Translations under genes and position numbers: made by a program
Notes under the pieces: model-generated
Database searches by the model: none
What the model saw: only the letters and a program-made list of their open reading frames with translations
What the model was told of the DNA's origin: nothing
In this document: positions 1 through 8,365 of the stretch, in pieces
How positions within the stretch are numbered: position 1 is the first letter of the stretch
Layout of the letters: each line of letters opens with the position of its first letter
From: Rodentolepis nana
Lineage: Eukaryota > Platyhelminthes > Cestoda > Cyclophyllidea > Hymenolepididae
Assembly (NCBI GenBank): GCA_900617975.1
Contig: UZAE01013615.1
Span: 1-13,458 of the forward strand
Reading direction: 5' to 3'
DNA: 13,458 nt

Positions 1-40
1 ATGATATCTATCAAAACGCCTGCCATTTGAAATAAATATA
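1..40 (+). repeat. Retroelement 3'-tail repeat, copy A (truncated by window edge)
   Basis: This stretch matches the reverse complement of 3289-3328 and the + strand at 6735-6775. All share an ATGATA-x-ATATCA-like core, then a CCTxxCATTTGA block, then an AAATAAATA tail. It is therefore a third dispersed copy of the tail attached to the retrotransposon remnant in intron 5 of the ligase gene. Its upstream part is cut by the window start, so its length is unknown. It lies in presumed intron or upstream sequence of the ligase gene, in the same orientation. Confidence 0.65.
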
Positions 41-1019
41 CATCTGTTGAAGAAAATAAAAATAGTGAAAATTGTGAGATTTCGCTAATGAAAAGTTAAC
101 TTTGTAGAATTTAGCATAGAAGTCTAATGTATTACTTTGTGACTTTTTGCATTGATTTTTCTGATTTGTTTCCTTGTTTAATAAGGTATACTCATGGTGT
201 ATTCTGCATTGGTAAAGGACAACTTGTTAGTATCAATGTCATTTAAATATCTAGAGTTCGTTGTTGGTTTCCCAGTCCATACTGTGGAATAAAGCATAGG
301 TCGTACCATACCGGCAATATTCCTGCTTTGACTTGCTTATTTTGACCTAATTTAATTTTTTTCCAGTTTTGTTTCTATAACGTCGGCAATTAATTAAGTG
401 ATCCACCCTTTATTGATGAAAAAATCTTTACGGTGACACAGTTTTATTCACCTTAAATGAGCATAGCTTACCAATCTAAGCTTGTCTAATTATTCTTTTG
501 CTGTCTCATTAATGGGTATCACTTTGCCTTCTAACTAAAGAGCGATTTCGAATACCAAGTCCGACCAACGTGAATGGAATCCGGTCAATAAGCTAGGCAC
601 ATCGTAGTCACCTTTTGCTATTATCTAGTGGGCGAATTGCAAAATTTAAATTTTGGAATGGGAACTACCCATCCTCTTGTTTCTTTAGATGACTAATATA
701 TTGCATTTAACCAAATGCCTTAATTCAAGTTGTGCTCATTCAGACGCAAAGGGAGATTGATTGTGCCTTAATGAAATGCCTTTTTCTGTTAAGGAATTGC
801 ATCCACTTCGAATTATCGAATTAGCTATTTTATTCTAGAATATTCTTTCTTTGCCTCAAATTGGTAACAGGTTAGCAAATTTGACGATCCATATGTACTT
901 CATTGCTTTATTTTTTACTGGTTGCGTTCGCGTAATATTCGTGTATTCTTTAAAATTTCAGTCTTTGTGTTCACTGTATGATCCAGGTGTTATGTTTGTT
1001 TCTTCTCAATTTCAAACAG
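41..1019 (+). other. Presumed intron of the UBE3A-like gene (5' part outside window)
   Basis: No coding exon is recognisable here on either strand. The first clear exon of the ligase begins at 1020 after a CAG acceptor and opens in the middle of the HECT domain, so this AT-rich stretch is most simply the 3' part of an intron whose donor lies upstream of the window. Short open frames here (for example 851-1051, no ATG start) show no recognisable protein similarity. The HECT residues just before the first exon, which should be on an earlier exon, were looked for by eye and not found. Confidence 0.6.
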
Positions 1020-4000
1020 TTGGAGCTAACTCGTATGGACGCTGTTGGTGACTTAAAGAAGCAGCTTTACGTGGAGTTCGACGGTGAACAGGGAATTGAT
1101 GAAGGTGGTCTTAGCAAGGAATTCTTTCAGCTCATTGTGGAACGCATTTTCAATCCAGATTACGGTGAGTTTCTTCCTCCTCTTTTTACTGGAGTCAAAA
1201 GTAGAAGGTATCTAAAGTGTTACTGATATGCTGACGAATAGAATTGCGATAAAAGCATAACTCATTTAACTACCTGTTTCAAGTTCAAAATGAAAAAGCG
1301 AATTTGCCATTTTCAAAGTGCGTAAATGAGTAATATGTCCTTTAAGATTGGAAAGTGGGTTCAGATAAGACGGAGGTCAAGTCAAATCCAGCGTGTATCG
1401 AGCTATGGCTTAGTATTTCAAACACTGACATTATGAATTCTATTTCTAGGTATGTTTGTCTTCGAGGAGGAATCTCAGTGCTTCTGGTTCAATCGTAGTC
1501 CTCTGGCCGAAGAGCTAGAACGCGAATACTGTCTTATTGGAACTATCCTCGGTCTGGCCATCTACAATAGTGTTATTCTTGATATCCACTTTCCTGCTGT
1601 TCTCTTCCGCAAACTCTGTGGCAAACTCGCCTCAGGATTGGAGGATCTCATGGAGGGTTGGCCAACTCTGGCTCATGGACTTCAGGTAAGCAATTTTAGT
1701 TGGAACCAAGTCTCCATCGAGATAATTCGTACTAAATGCAAAAGTGTAGCTACTTGGCCCCCTCTTGCACATTAATAAGACTTCTAACCTATAATAAATA
1801 AAGAATAATTAATTTTTTCTGACTTTGTACGCTATTAGAAAGCGAAAATGACTGAGTAGATACATTACAGGAGAGCAAGTATTAGAAAATGTGGTAAAAT
1901 TGAAAAAAAATCACATTTACTGCCGAATGGTAACTAATACTCTGAACAAAGTGAGCAGGGTAAAGTGTTTCAACTCTATCATCTGACGCGATTAACAGTT
2001 AACAACTGTACTGGGAGAGCATGGTTGTTTTATTGCGGTCTATCTTTTGAATACCCTGAATAAATGAAAAGAATGAGTAAATAAATGCGTCATCGAATAA
2101 GGTGTCAAACAAAAAGCGTCAGATGACAATTGTGCGATGAAATGTCATTTGGTTAAAATTAAAGGAAACGTTCGAAATCTTTACAACGGGGGGGGGACGT
2201 TTGGGGAGGTTGCTTATTTCATGTGCTTTCTCGTACTTATTTTGAGGTTGTGAATTTAGTGTGCACTTTTATTGAAAAGTACGAATTTGCTTCACGTCGG
2301 AATTATCTGCCTACCTTTGATATACCGTTTGCGGATAAATAAACTGGTCAATTTCGGTAAAAAAGTGAATGATCCTAGAGATTAATGTATTTACTGCATA
2401 CATTAAAAGAATTAGTGAGTACATTTATGTAATAAGATCCGGAATTGAATCGCGCATACCTTACCGCTGGAACTGGGGGGTGGGGGTGGGGGTGGGGGGA
2501 GGAATTCATTGCTAGTTTTTTTTAATGCAATTCATACACATACTTGCAACCTGATGTCTTGATTGACTGGCACACACGCGCACCTATATCTTCTGAGCGG
2601 AATGCTTTGACTAAAGGCGTAAAAATCGTTTTTGTTGAGTGATATCTTCAATGATATTGCAATGTGGTATAGATGCGTTGAAAATTGTCAGCATTTTCCT
2701 GGGTTTTTCTTTATTGTTACTTACGTCACTGCGTTGCCTCCCAAATAGCGAACTAGTATCGGAAAGGTATTTTCCGCGCACCGAGTTATTCAGTCTGGCA
2801 TTCTAATCATTTTAAATATAGCCCCTAAAATATACTTGCGCTTATCGGCTACAAATCCTGATAGTTGAAAATAGGAAGCTCTCTGTTGATCGCTTTCATT
2901 AGTGTATGTTCATGTGCTTCTCTCTTGGCTTTAGGTTTAAATCTGTCTTGTCTAATCTTATTCGCTCTGTTTCCCTTATCGACTCTTGAAAAGAAGATTT
3001 AGGGGGCTGTTGTCACCGCTTTGCAGTCAATTCCAAAAAAATATCGAAAATGCTTTCGAGCGTAAAGCAACTAAGACTATTGCTTTTGGTAGAGAACACT
3101 TGGTTGGAGTAATCGATCCATGTCCTCTAATTGCCCTGCTTTTATTTCCCATGTGCAAACTACCGGTGAATCCTACTCTCATGTGTTTTGAAATATTGAT
3201 CGTGAGACCTGACCGACCAGGCTGTAATAATGAAATTTATTTGCCCATTGTCTCTATCAATACCATAATTACTTGTACAGCCCATAATCTATTTATTTCA
3301 AATGGCAGGCTTTATGATAGTTATCATTAGTCCTTTGGTTGACTTCGGGCTTCACAGAGGGGAGGAGCATCAAAGTGAGAAATTTTCGAGAGGGAGAACA
3401 GAAGAGTGAATCACTGATGTAAAAGAAACTGAATGACACAAGTCAGAGAAAAGGGTATGGTGAGTACTGTGGAAGTGGTCCAATATGACATACAGTGGGG
3501 TTATGGTAGTTTGAAGTCAGAAGTCGATTGCCGATTTATAGACTTTTTGCCCTATGCCTATACTTTGGTCAGGGTGCTCCACGTTGGGGTGAGTCTATCG
3601 CACACCATAAATGGAAACCAGCTACGGAAATAAGCCGCCTTTGTAGAGGCACTTACGGCAAATTAAGTTTCTGGAAGTAGTCTATCGGCAAAATTTTGGT
3701 GATCGATTAGCTGATTTACTTGCACACCATATAGTTCAAAGCGCCTAATATGTGGTAAAAAGTTAATTTTGATTACCGAATCACCTGATTATGCTCATGT
3801 TTACCTTGAATGCAGTTTTATCAGCCTTAAAAGTTTTCGTAGGTTCCAGAAAAGTTTAAAAGTTGCTAATATTTACTTGTCTTTCCGTTGACTCAATGTA
3901 ACTTTAAGTTTACGCCAAATGTTTTTTTTTATCTGTTGCCAATGTTGACAACTTTCTCCATTTGAAAATGAAAATTCCATCAAGTCAGCGTGACCCATTC

Positions 4001-6924
4001 AGGTGTTTATTTTTTTCGTTCATCCGAGTGCTTTTCGCGTTTTAATCAGTCTACTTGCGCATATGACCTAAAAGAGTCGTATTAATTTTTTTCCAAGGCC
4101 CTTCTGGACTATGATGGAGATGATTTTGAAGATGACCATAGCATCAACTTTGTGGTCAATTACAAGGATATGTTTGGTCAGTCAATCACCCACGAATTGA
4201 TTCCCAATGGAGCTTCAACACCTGTTACTAAGGCAAATCGGCATGTATGTGATCTTTTCTTATCTGCCGTAAAGATACCACCATTTATTTGTTGATCGTA
4301 TTGTGTTGTAGGAATTTGTAGACAAAACGGTCGATTTTCTACTCAATACCTCTGTCAAGAAGCAATTTGCGGCTTTCAGAAAGGGGTTCCTTTTGGTGGT
4401 TGGTGACACGCCTCTATTCCATCTCTTCTCTCCCTCTGAGATTGAACTCCTTCTTCTTGGAAGTCAGGTACGTTGTTGTATTGTCTTTTGGTTCAAACGA
4501 ATGAATTATTATTTTAGATATAACAATTTTAATTATGCCGCAATGTGGGAGTAATTAATGATTTTTAACACCAAAAAGTCTACTGGGAGCCTTGTTGTCA
4601 TTCAAGTTTCTCTAAACTGATTGGTTGCCAAGTAGTTCATTTTCTTAAATCAATGAATCAAAAGAATGTCTTCCCTCTTTTAAGTTCCTTTGGCTACTCG
4701 CCATAAGTATTGTTCTCAGTGCTATTGATTACAACGTAATCTACTTAGCGTCCTACACCGTTGTCCTGATTTTTTGCTGTATATCCGATTCTTCCACAGT
4801 TCCCTATTTCAAAATAAGAATGTTGTCGTAGTCAGCCTTACTTTGAGAGTTAGCTAGGTAAATATATTGATGGTTTTATGACAAAATGCTAGCTGCATCG
4901 AAGATTAACAGACAACACTCATGTTTCAGTTGCCTTTTATTCAAATTTCAGTTCATGAGATATAGTAGTAAAATGTGCGAGTATCGGGAAACCTTCCTTT
5001 TCAACCCTTTTCGGTCTAAATCAAATATAGATTTTTTGGGAACTAAAAACTATTCAACTCCTCTATAATCGCATTTTATAAATGACCTAAAAAGAGAAAT
5101 CGGTTTATATTTTAATACGTCTAATCGGGCTTTACTTCTCTCATTCAGCATTGTCTAGTATTAGGTTTCAACGCTCGCGCCCAGAACTATTGCAATTATT
5201 GGCTGATCGGGTAGCCAATCATTTCTTATTTAATCATATGTTTAATCAATGCTATTTCTTTAATGTAATTAAAATAGTCTTAACCATTCCTTTTCTCCCT
5301 TGCAGTTATTTTATTACCTTAGAGGACACCTAGCAATGTCACAGGGATGTTTGCTTTATAATATTTTATTTATTTTTTTAACCTAAATCGGCACTTATAG
5401 GTCGGTCTGATGGTTGACTGTCACTATTTTCTAAATGTCCAAATGCCGAGTTCATTCCAGGTTAGAAAAAAAGTTCTGCAGTTAAAGACATCATCGGTCA
5501 AGTTACTATGCTTCTTCTTTTTATGAACTTGATTTAATTAGTAAACGCAAAAATTTGGCCAGCATTTAACGAAATCTAATGTTAAACTTGTCCATAATTA
5601 GAGATGATTGAAAAATAAGGGCTTTTAGTAATTGTTAGGTACTTTTAGTTAAAGTACTAGGAGAAATCGAAGCTGATCCATTTAGACTGTCATTTTTACC
5701 CTCTCTTTCTTATAGAACTACGACTTTAAGGAACTCGAGCGAGTTACGGAGTACGAGGGTGATTACAACGCTGAAACGCCCGTAATTCGCCAATTCTGGT
5801 CGGTAGTTCACTCTATGCCAGAGGAAGAACAGCGCAAACTTCTCCAATTCACCACTGGAACTGATCGTATCCCTGTCGGTGGCATGTCTCGTATGAAATT
5901 TGTCATCGCCAAACAGGGACCTGATTCTGACAGGTTCGTGATCATTTTTACTTTATGCCAGGAAAAGAATAAAGCATTTTAGTCGGCCCATGGCATTTGA
6001 GTAATTTAAGACCCTCTATGAATTGTAGGTAGCCTGGTCTAAGTTGAGTACATCGTATTGATAGTAGCCGGGAAGTCTGTTCAAACTGTGAGAGGCAGTG
6101 GTGGGGACCAAGAAGCCTGAAGAGTACAAGAAAAGTTGAGAGCAGTCATCTGTGCTGGCAGCCACCAATCTCTGATTTGCGAAAGACCTTTAAGATGTGT
6201 GCATATATCGGCATATTAACTTCCCATTGATCTACTGATCGGGCATCCGTTTGGGTCAATGAGGTTGCTAAATTCGCCTCTATTTATGTTCTAGCGACAT
6301 TCTTGCTGGCTTATTCACATAAAGGAGTAAAAGACGTTTTCATATAGCTAACATAATGAAGACCTTAATCAGGAGAGAATTCAAGACTTCAAGAAGCAAT
6401 GAACTTGAAGCCCGAACAAAGGAGAAGCAGTGTAAAGCGGTGTTCCCCAGCATGGCCGACTGGCCAAGAATCGAAGCTGTTGCAAATTTCAGACTGCGTA
6501 CCGGACACGAACAGGAGTATACGCTCAGCCAACATGCCCCCTATTTGACCTACAGGAGGAAATGGCGAAGACTAATCTAATACGATGTCCACCCCTACAG
6601 ACATTTACAGAAACCCAGAGATACTGGGAGGCCAGAAGTCAACTAATGAGCCACTGTTAACTATCCTAAAGCCTATATATGTATATATGTTCCCCCCCCC
6701 CCCGTTGTGAAGACCAAAGTCAACTAAGGAGCTAATGATAAATATCATAAAGCCTTTCATTTGATATAAATAAATAGTTCTTATTTGTTTTTTTTTCTTC
6801 CAGATTGCCGACAGCTCATACATGTTTCAATGTCCTACTGTTGCCAGAATATTCCAGTAAAGAGAAGTTGGATCGTTACCTCCGAATAGCTATTGACTAC
6901 TCCAAAGGTTTCGGCATGTTCTAA
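1020..6924 (+). CDS. UBE3A: HECT-domain E3 ubiquitin ligase, UBE3A/E6AP-like, 3' six exons (5' partial)
   Basis: The protein takes ubiquitin from an E2 enzyme onto a catalytic cysteine and passes it to substrates; known UBE3A is nuclear and cytosolic. Six exons join in frame: 1020-1164, 1450-1685, 4098-4244, 4312-4467, 5716-5933, 6804-6924. All introns are GT-AG. They give 340 residues ending at TAA 6922-6924, against about 350 for a full HECT domain. Visible N-lobe motifs are [15 protein letters not shown] (16-30), SKEFFQL (32-38) and [16 protein letters not shown] (82-97). C-lobe motifs are [14 protein letters not shown] and HTCFN, whose Cys (residue 308, codon 6823-6825) is the catalytic thioester residue. 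The C-terminus ends GFGMF, with the Phe at position -4 that HECT enzymes need. [14 protein letters not shown] and [11 protein letters not shown] fit UBE3A better than HECTD2 or NEDD4-type ligases. No broken residue is seen. The substrate-binding N-terminal part is upstream of the window. HECT assignment is near certain; UBE3A orthology is likely. Confidence 0.93.
2188..2196 (+). repeat. Poly-G run (G9)
   Basis: Nine consecutive G, followed within 16 nt by GGGGAGG. It lies in intron 2 of the ligase gene. With the following G tracts it could form a weak quadruplex, but it may simply be a homopolymer microsatellite. Confidence 0.8.
2475..2502 (+). repeat. G-quadruplex-forming G-tract array
   Basis: Four runs of G (6, 5, 5, 6) are separated by single T residues, followed by AGG. 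Four or more G runs with one-base loops are the most stable class of predicted parallel quadruplex. It is on the coding strand, so both the non-template DNA and the pre-mRNA of intron 2 would carry it. Whether it has a role in splicing or transcription cannot be told from sequence. Confidence 0.9.
3289..3362 (-). repeat. Retroelement 3'-tail repeat, copy B
   Basis: Read on the minus strand it begins with a C-rich stretch and TGTGAAGCCCGAAGTCAAC, and continues through TAATGATAACTATCATAAAG to a CATTTGAAATAAATA tail. Over a 39-nt core it matches copy D (6715-6753) at 33 of 39 positions without gaps, by hand count. In the frame homologous to the retroelement ORF it still reads as CEARSQ followed by a stop shortly after, so it carries the last codons plus the 3' UTR of the element. 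It is antisense to the host gene. Confidence 0.75.
4245..4311 (+). other. Very short intron (67 nt) in the UBE3A-like gene
   Basis: The intron begins GTATGT and ends TTGTAG, with flanking exons both in phase 0 (ANRH joined to EFVDK). It is 67 nt long beside neighbours of 2412 and 1248 nt. Such intron-defined short introns mixed with long ones are common in invertebrates, including flatworms. Confidence 0.9.
4468..5715 (+). other. Intron 4 of the UBE3A-like gene, 1248 nt
   Basis: The donor is GTACGT after CAG and the acceptor is TTCTTATAG, joined in phase 0 (LLLGSQ to NYDFKEL). The content is AT-rich. Two 60-codon open frames (4886-5068 and 5151-5333) are unrecognisable and look like chance. 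I see no repeat copy or RNA gene here. Confidence 0.85.
6356..6660 (+). pseudogene. Retrotransposon ORF C-terminal fragment, frameshifted
   Basis: Frame 1 runs from ATG 6356 to about 6530 and holds FRLRTGH (codons 6488-6508). The downstream homologous part is in a different frame from TGC 6535 to TAA 6658-6660. Only 26 nt separate GH from the Cys codon, where related proteins usually have about 18 residues, so a deletion has caused the frame change. Two metal ligands are also lost: the second Cys of CPLC is Phe (TTT 6544-6546) and the His of HLIRC is Asn (AAT 6574-6576), each explicable by one base change. It cannot make a functional protein. The ATG at 6356 is probably an accident of truncation. 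Confidence 0.65.
6631..6673 (+). repeat. Retroelement end-of-ORF module, copy C
   Basis: A core starting GAAGTCAACTAATGAGCC and ending CTAAAGCC matches copy D (6715-6753) at 32 of 39 positions without gaps, by hand count. Here it encodes the final ARSQLMS residues and stop of the broken retroelement ORF. It is followed by an alternating AT/GT stretch (TATATATGTATATATG) before the poly-C run. Confidence 0.7.
6692..6777 (+). repeat. Retroelement 3'-tail repeat, copy D, with poly-C start
   Basis: It begins with C12 (6692-6703), then GTTGTGAAGACCAAAGTCAAC, the ATGATAAATATCATAAAGCC core and an ATATAAATAAATAG tail. Copy B has a similar C-rich lead directly before TGTGAAG, so the C-rich start looks like part of the repeat unit. 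Copies C and D form a diverged tandem pair about 80 nt apart. The tail contains AATAAA at 6769-6774 and ends about 26 nt before the splice-acceptor AG at 6802-6803. Confidence 0.75.
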
Positions 6925-6980
6925 GGCGCCGTGTTGCACAGCAGGAAGTGTGTGTATTTGCGCGAGAGAGGCAATAGCAA

Positions 6981-6986
6981 AATAAA
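6981..6986 (+). terminator. Poly(A) signal AATAAA of the UBE3A-like gene
   Basis: A canonical AATAAA lies 57 nt after the TAA stop, followed within about 30 nt by a T/C-rich region suitable as a downstream element. It implies a very short 3' UTR of about 70-90 nt. No other AATAAA was noticed in the next few hundred bases. Confidence 0.6.
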
Positions 6987-8340
6987 CACAACACTGTCTT
7001 TCCTCCTTGACAATTTTTACGAAATCTCTCTATCTTTCCCTGTCTCCCTCTCTCGTTTATATCCTGCTTCGCTGCCTATCCCAACCTATTGTTAACCCCT
7101 ATCCCCTCTCTCCACCCAGTCGTCTGAGCTAAATCTCTATTTGATGATAAATATATACACATACACACATACCAATTCGCATAGACGTGAGGACCTATGC
7201 GTTTTGGAATGTTCTTTTCTTTCCATTCTGTTCTTTCCTCTCTTTTTTGCTGTCTAGAATATGCTTACTTGTTTGTCTGATTTGAATGTTTCTATGTGCA
7301 TACACTCATTAATAGTTAGTAGTATAGTTCCTCAGATTTTTTTGGAAGGTGAAAGTTGACTTGACATTGATGTGACTCTAAAATCTCATCTTTCACGATA
7401 TTAGTTTGTAGAGACCCCCTATCGAAGGGCGTGACACACTCCATTGGTTTACATTCTACCAAATGCATTCACGGAATCAGTTGGTCATTCGTCGTTTGAA
7501 AGCTATCATTAAGTCCCCTTGTTACTTGTTGCATTAGTTTGTTTATCAATTTCTCTCAGTTTTTCATCTGCATTTTTTCTATGACCCGATTCCCCCTTTA
7601 TTTGGCTACTCGCATTGAGCATTGCTTCATTAAGTTTTCAGTTTCTGATTGGCATATAGCGGTCTTTCCTATATCCTTCTCTAATATAATACTCTACCCA
7701 TTTATATATTGTGCTAGTGAATGCTTTAAGGCTCGGAGTGTCAATAATTTTGACAATTTCTCTCCCTTCTACCCTTGTAATATCTTAGCTAGAACCTTTT
7801 CGGTACAAAGTCAACAGCAAGTTATGCTTTATAAGGGGTTTTTTGATGAGATTTACTAGTGGTGTCTGTTGTCATGTCTACTATGTGAACCTTAAGATGG
7901 TTGGTGGATTAACCATCAGCCATGCTTAGCTGGTTTGTTATCAGCTTTGTATAACCTCCAATAACAAAAAAGGCCTTGCAGCCGTTCTGAGATTTTGGAC
8001 TTTACTAGATGATTGGATCTGTTTCTGCTCTTTGCTTTAAAGTTGTATTCTATCGAATAGTACTTAATTTGCTTTCTCCACTTTGATGAAATAACAGTCT
8101 TGAGGCTTCCATTTTAATCACTCACTACCGGTTAGATTGAGGGTTTATTTCCGAAGGTTGTTGAGTATTTATTCGGCTCGATGATTCGGTTTTCGTTAAC
8201 AAGTAAGGCTAGTGCGATAACGTGTAAAGTTAACGGCCATTAGGTGAAATCAGCATTGGGCCTTATCGAATGAGACAACTGACATGCTAATTGGCTCATT
8301 CACTATTGCCCAATCAAATAACTGTACTAATACAGATTAT

Positions 8341-8365
8341 CCAATCTCCTTTTCCCCATTCTCAG
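8341..8365 (+). promoter_or_regulatory. Splice acceptor directly abutting the POP1 start codon (cis or trans)
   Basis: A pyrimidine-rich run (CTCCTTTTCCCCATTCTCAG at 8346-8365) ends in AG immediately before ATG 8366. This is as good as any internal acceptor in the two genes. It could join an untranslated or short coding exon further upstream, or receive a trans-spliced leader; flatworm spliced leaders are known to end in AUG. No donor for an upstream exon was identified with confidence. Confidence 0.5.

Larger units (their letters stand above)
1686..4097 (+). other. Intron 2 (numbered within window) of the UBE3A-like gene, 2412 nt
   Basis: The intron starts with GTAAGC after CAG and ends with a T-rich tract and AAG. 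Splicing joins HGLQ to ALLDYDGDD in phase 0, matching the colinear order in UBE3A. Inside it I see a G9 run (2188-2196), a strong G-quadruplex motif (2475-2502) and an antisense retroelement-tail repeat (3289-3362). Sequence at 3363-3640 is somewhat GC-richer than the rest and may be more of the same insertion, but I cannot name it. Open frames at 2986-3330 and 3433-3633 have no recognisable domain, and the first runs into the repeat. Confidence 0.85.
6239..6777 (+). mobile_element. Degenerate non-LTR retrotransposon 3' end (RNase H remnant to AT-rich tail)
   Basis: From 5' to 3' the remnant shows four things. First, 6239-6282 reads GIRLG and, after a frameshift, NEVAKFAS, resembling the GIxGNExAD signature of element-encoded RNase H. 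Second, 6356-6530 is an open stretch with [18 protein letters not shown]. Third, in another frame, 6535-6660 reads [20 protein letters not shown] and ends with RYWEARSQL and a stop. Fourth, a poly-C run and an AATAAATAG tail follow. The RTGH then CxxC-x-HLxxC order is the known C-terminal end of non-LTR elements with RNase H and a zinc knuckle. The 5' parts (endonuclease, reverse transcriptase) are missing, as expected for 5'-truncated insertions. The clade cannot be fixed, and the RNase H part is the least certain. Confidence 0.65.
5934..6803 (+). other. Intron 5 of the UBE3A-like gene, 870 nt, carrying a retroelement remnant
   Basis: The donor is GTTCGT (weaker than consensus at +3) after GACAG. 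The acceptor is a T-rich tract ending TTCCAG. The intron splits an Arg codon (AG then A) between GPDSD and LPTAHTCFN. Most of its 3' two thirds is the decayed non-LTR element described separately, in sense orientation, so the intron probably grew by this insertion. Confidence 0.85.
6925..8365 (+). other. Intergenic spacer and 3' UTR between the UBE3A-like gene and POP1
   Basis: The first roughly 80 nt are the likely 3' UTR of the ligase. Beyond that I see a CT-rich stretch (about 7025-7055), a short inverted repeat with 7-bp arms (7896-7902 and 7911-7917) and no recognisable gene. The longest open frame (7539-7859) has no ATG start and a low-complexity, hydrophobic, AT-driven translation with no known domain. 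I could not identify a TATA box or initiator that would decide a promoter for POP1. Confidence 0.6.

Noticed and set aside
2986..3330. 114-codon open frame in intron 2
   Set aside because: It starts at TTG, contains no known motif and its end runs into the antisense repeat copy B, so chance is more likely.
6605..6823. Minus-strand open frame over the end of intron 5 and the start of the last exon
   Set aside because: It is a shadow of the retroelement tail, the poly-C run and the catalytic-Cys exon in the opposite strand.
1020..6924. HECTD2 or NEDD4-family identity for the HECT protein
   Set aside because: The sequence around [10 protein letters not shown], the short N-lobe loop after FRKL and the [11 protein letters not shown] tail match UBE3A better; HECTD2 has a longer insert before AHGL and a different C-terminus.
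7539..7859. 106-codon open frame in the spacer between the two genes
   Set aside because: It has no ATG start, its translation is hydrophobic and driven by T-rich sequence, no domain is recognisable, and it lies in presumed non-coding spacer.
7896..7917. Inverted repeat with 7-bp arms in the spacer
   Set aside because: It has short arms and an 8-nt loop with no T run or context; such hairpins are expected by chance in this length of sequence.
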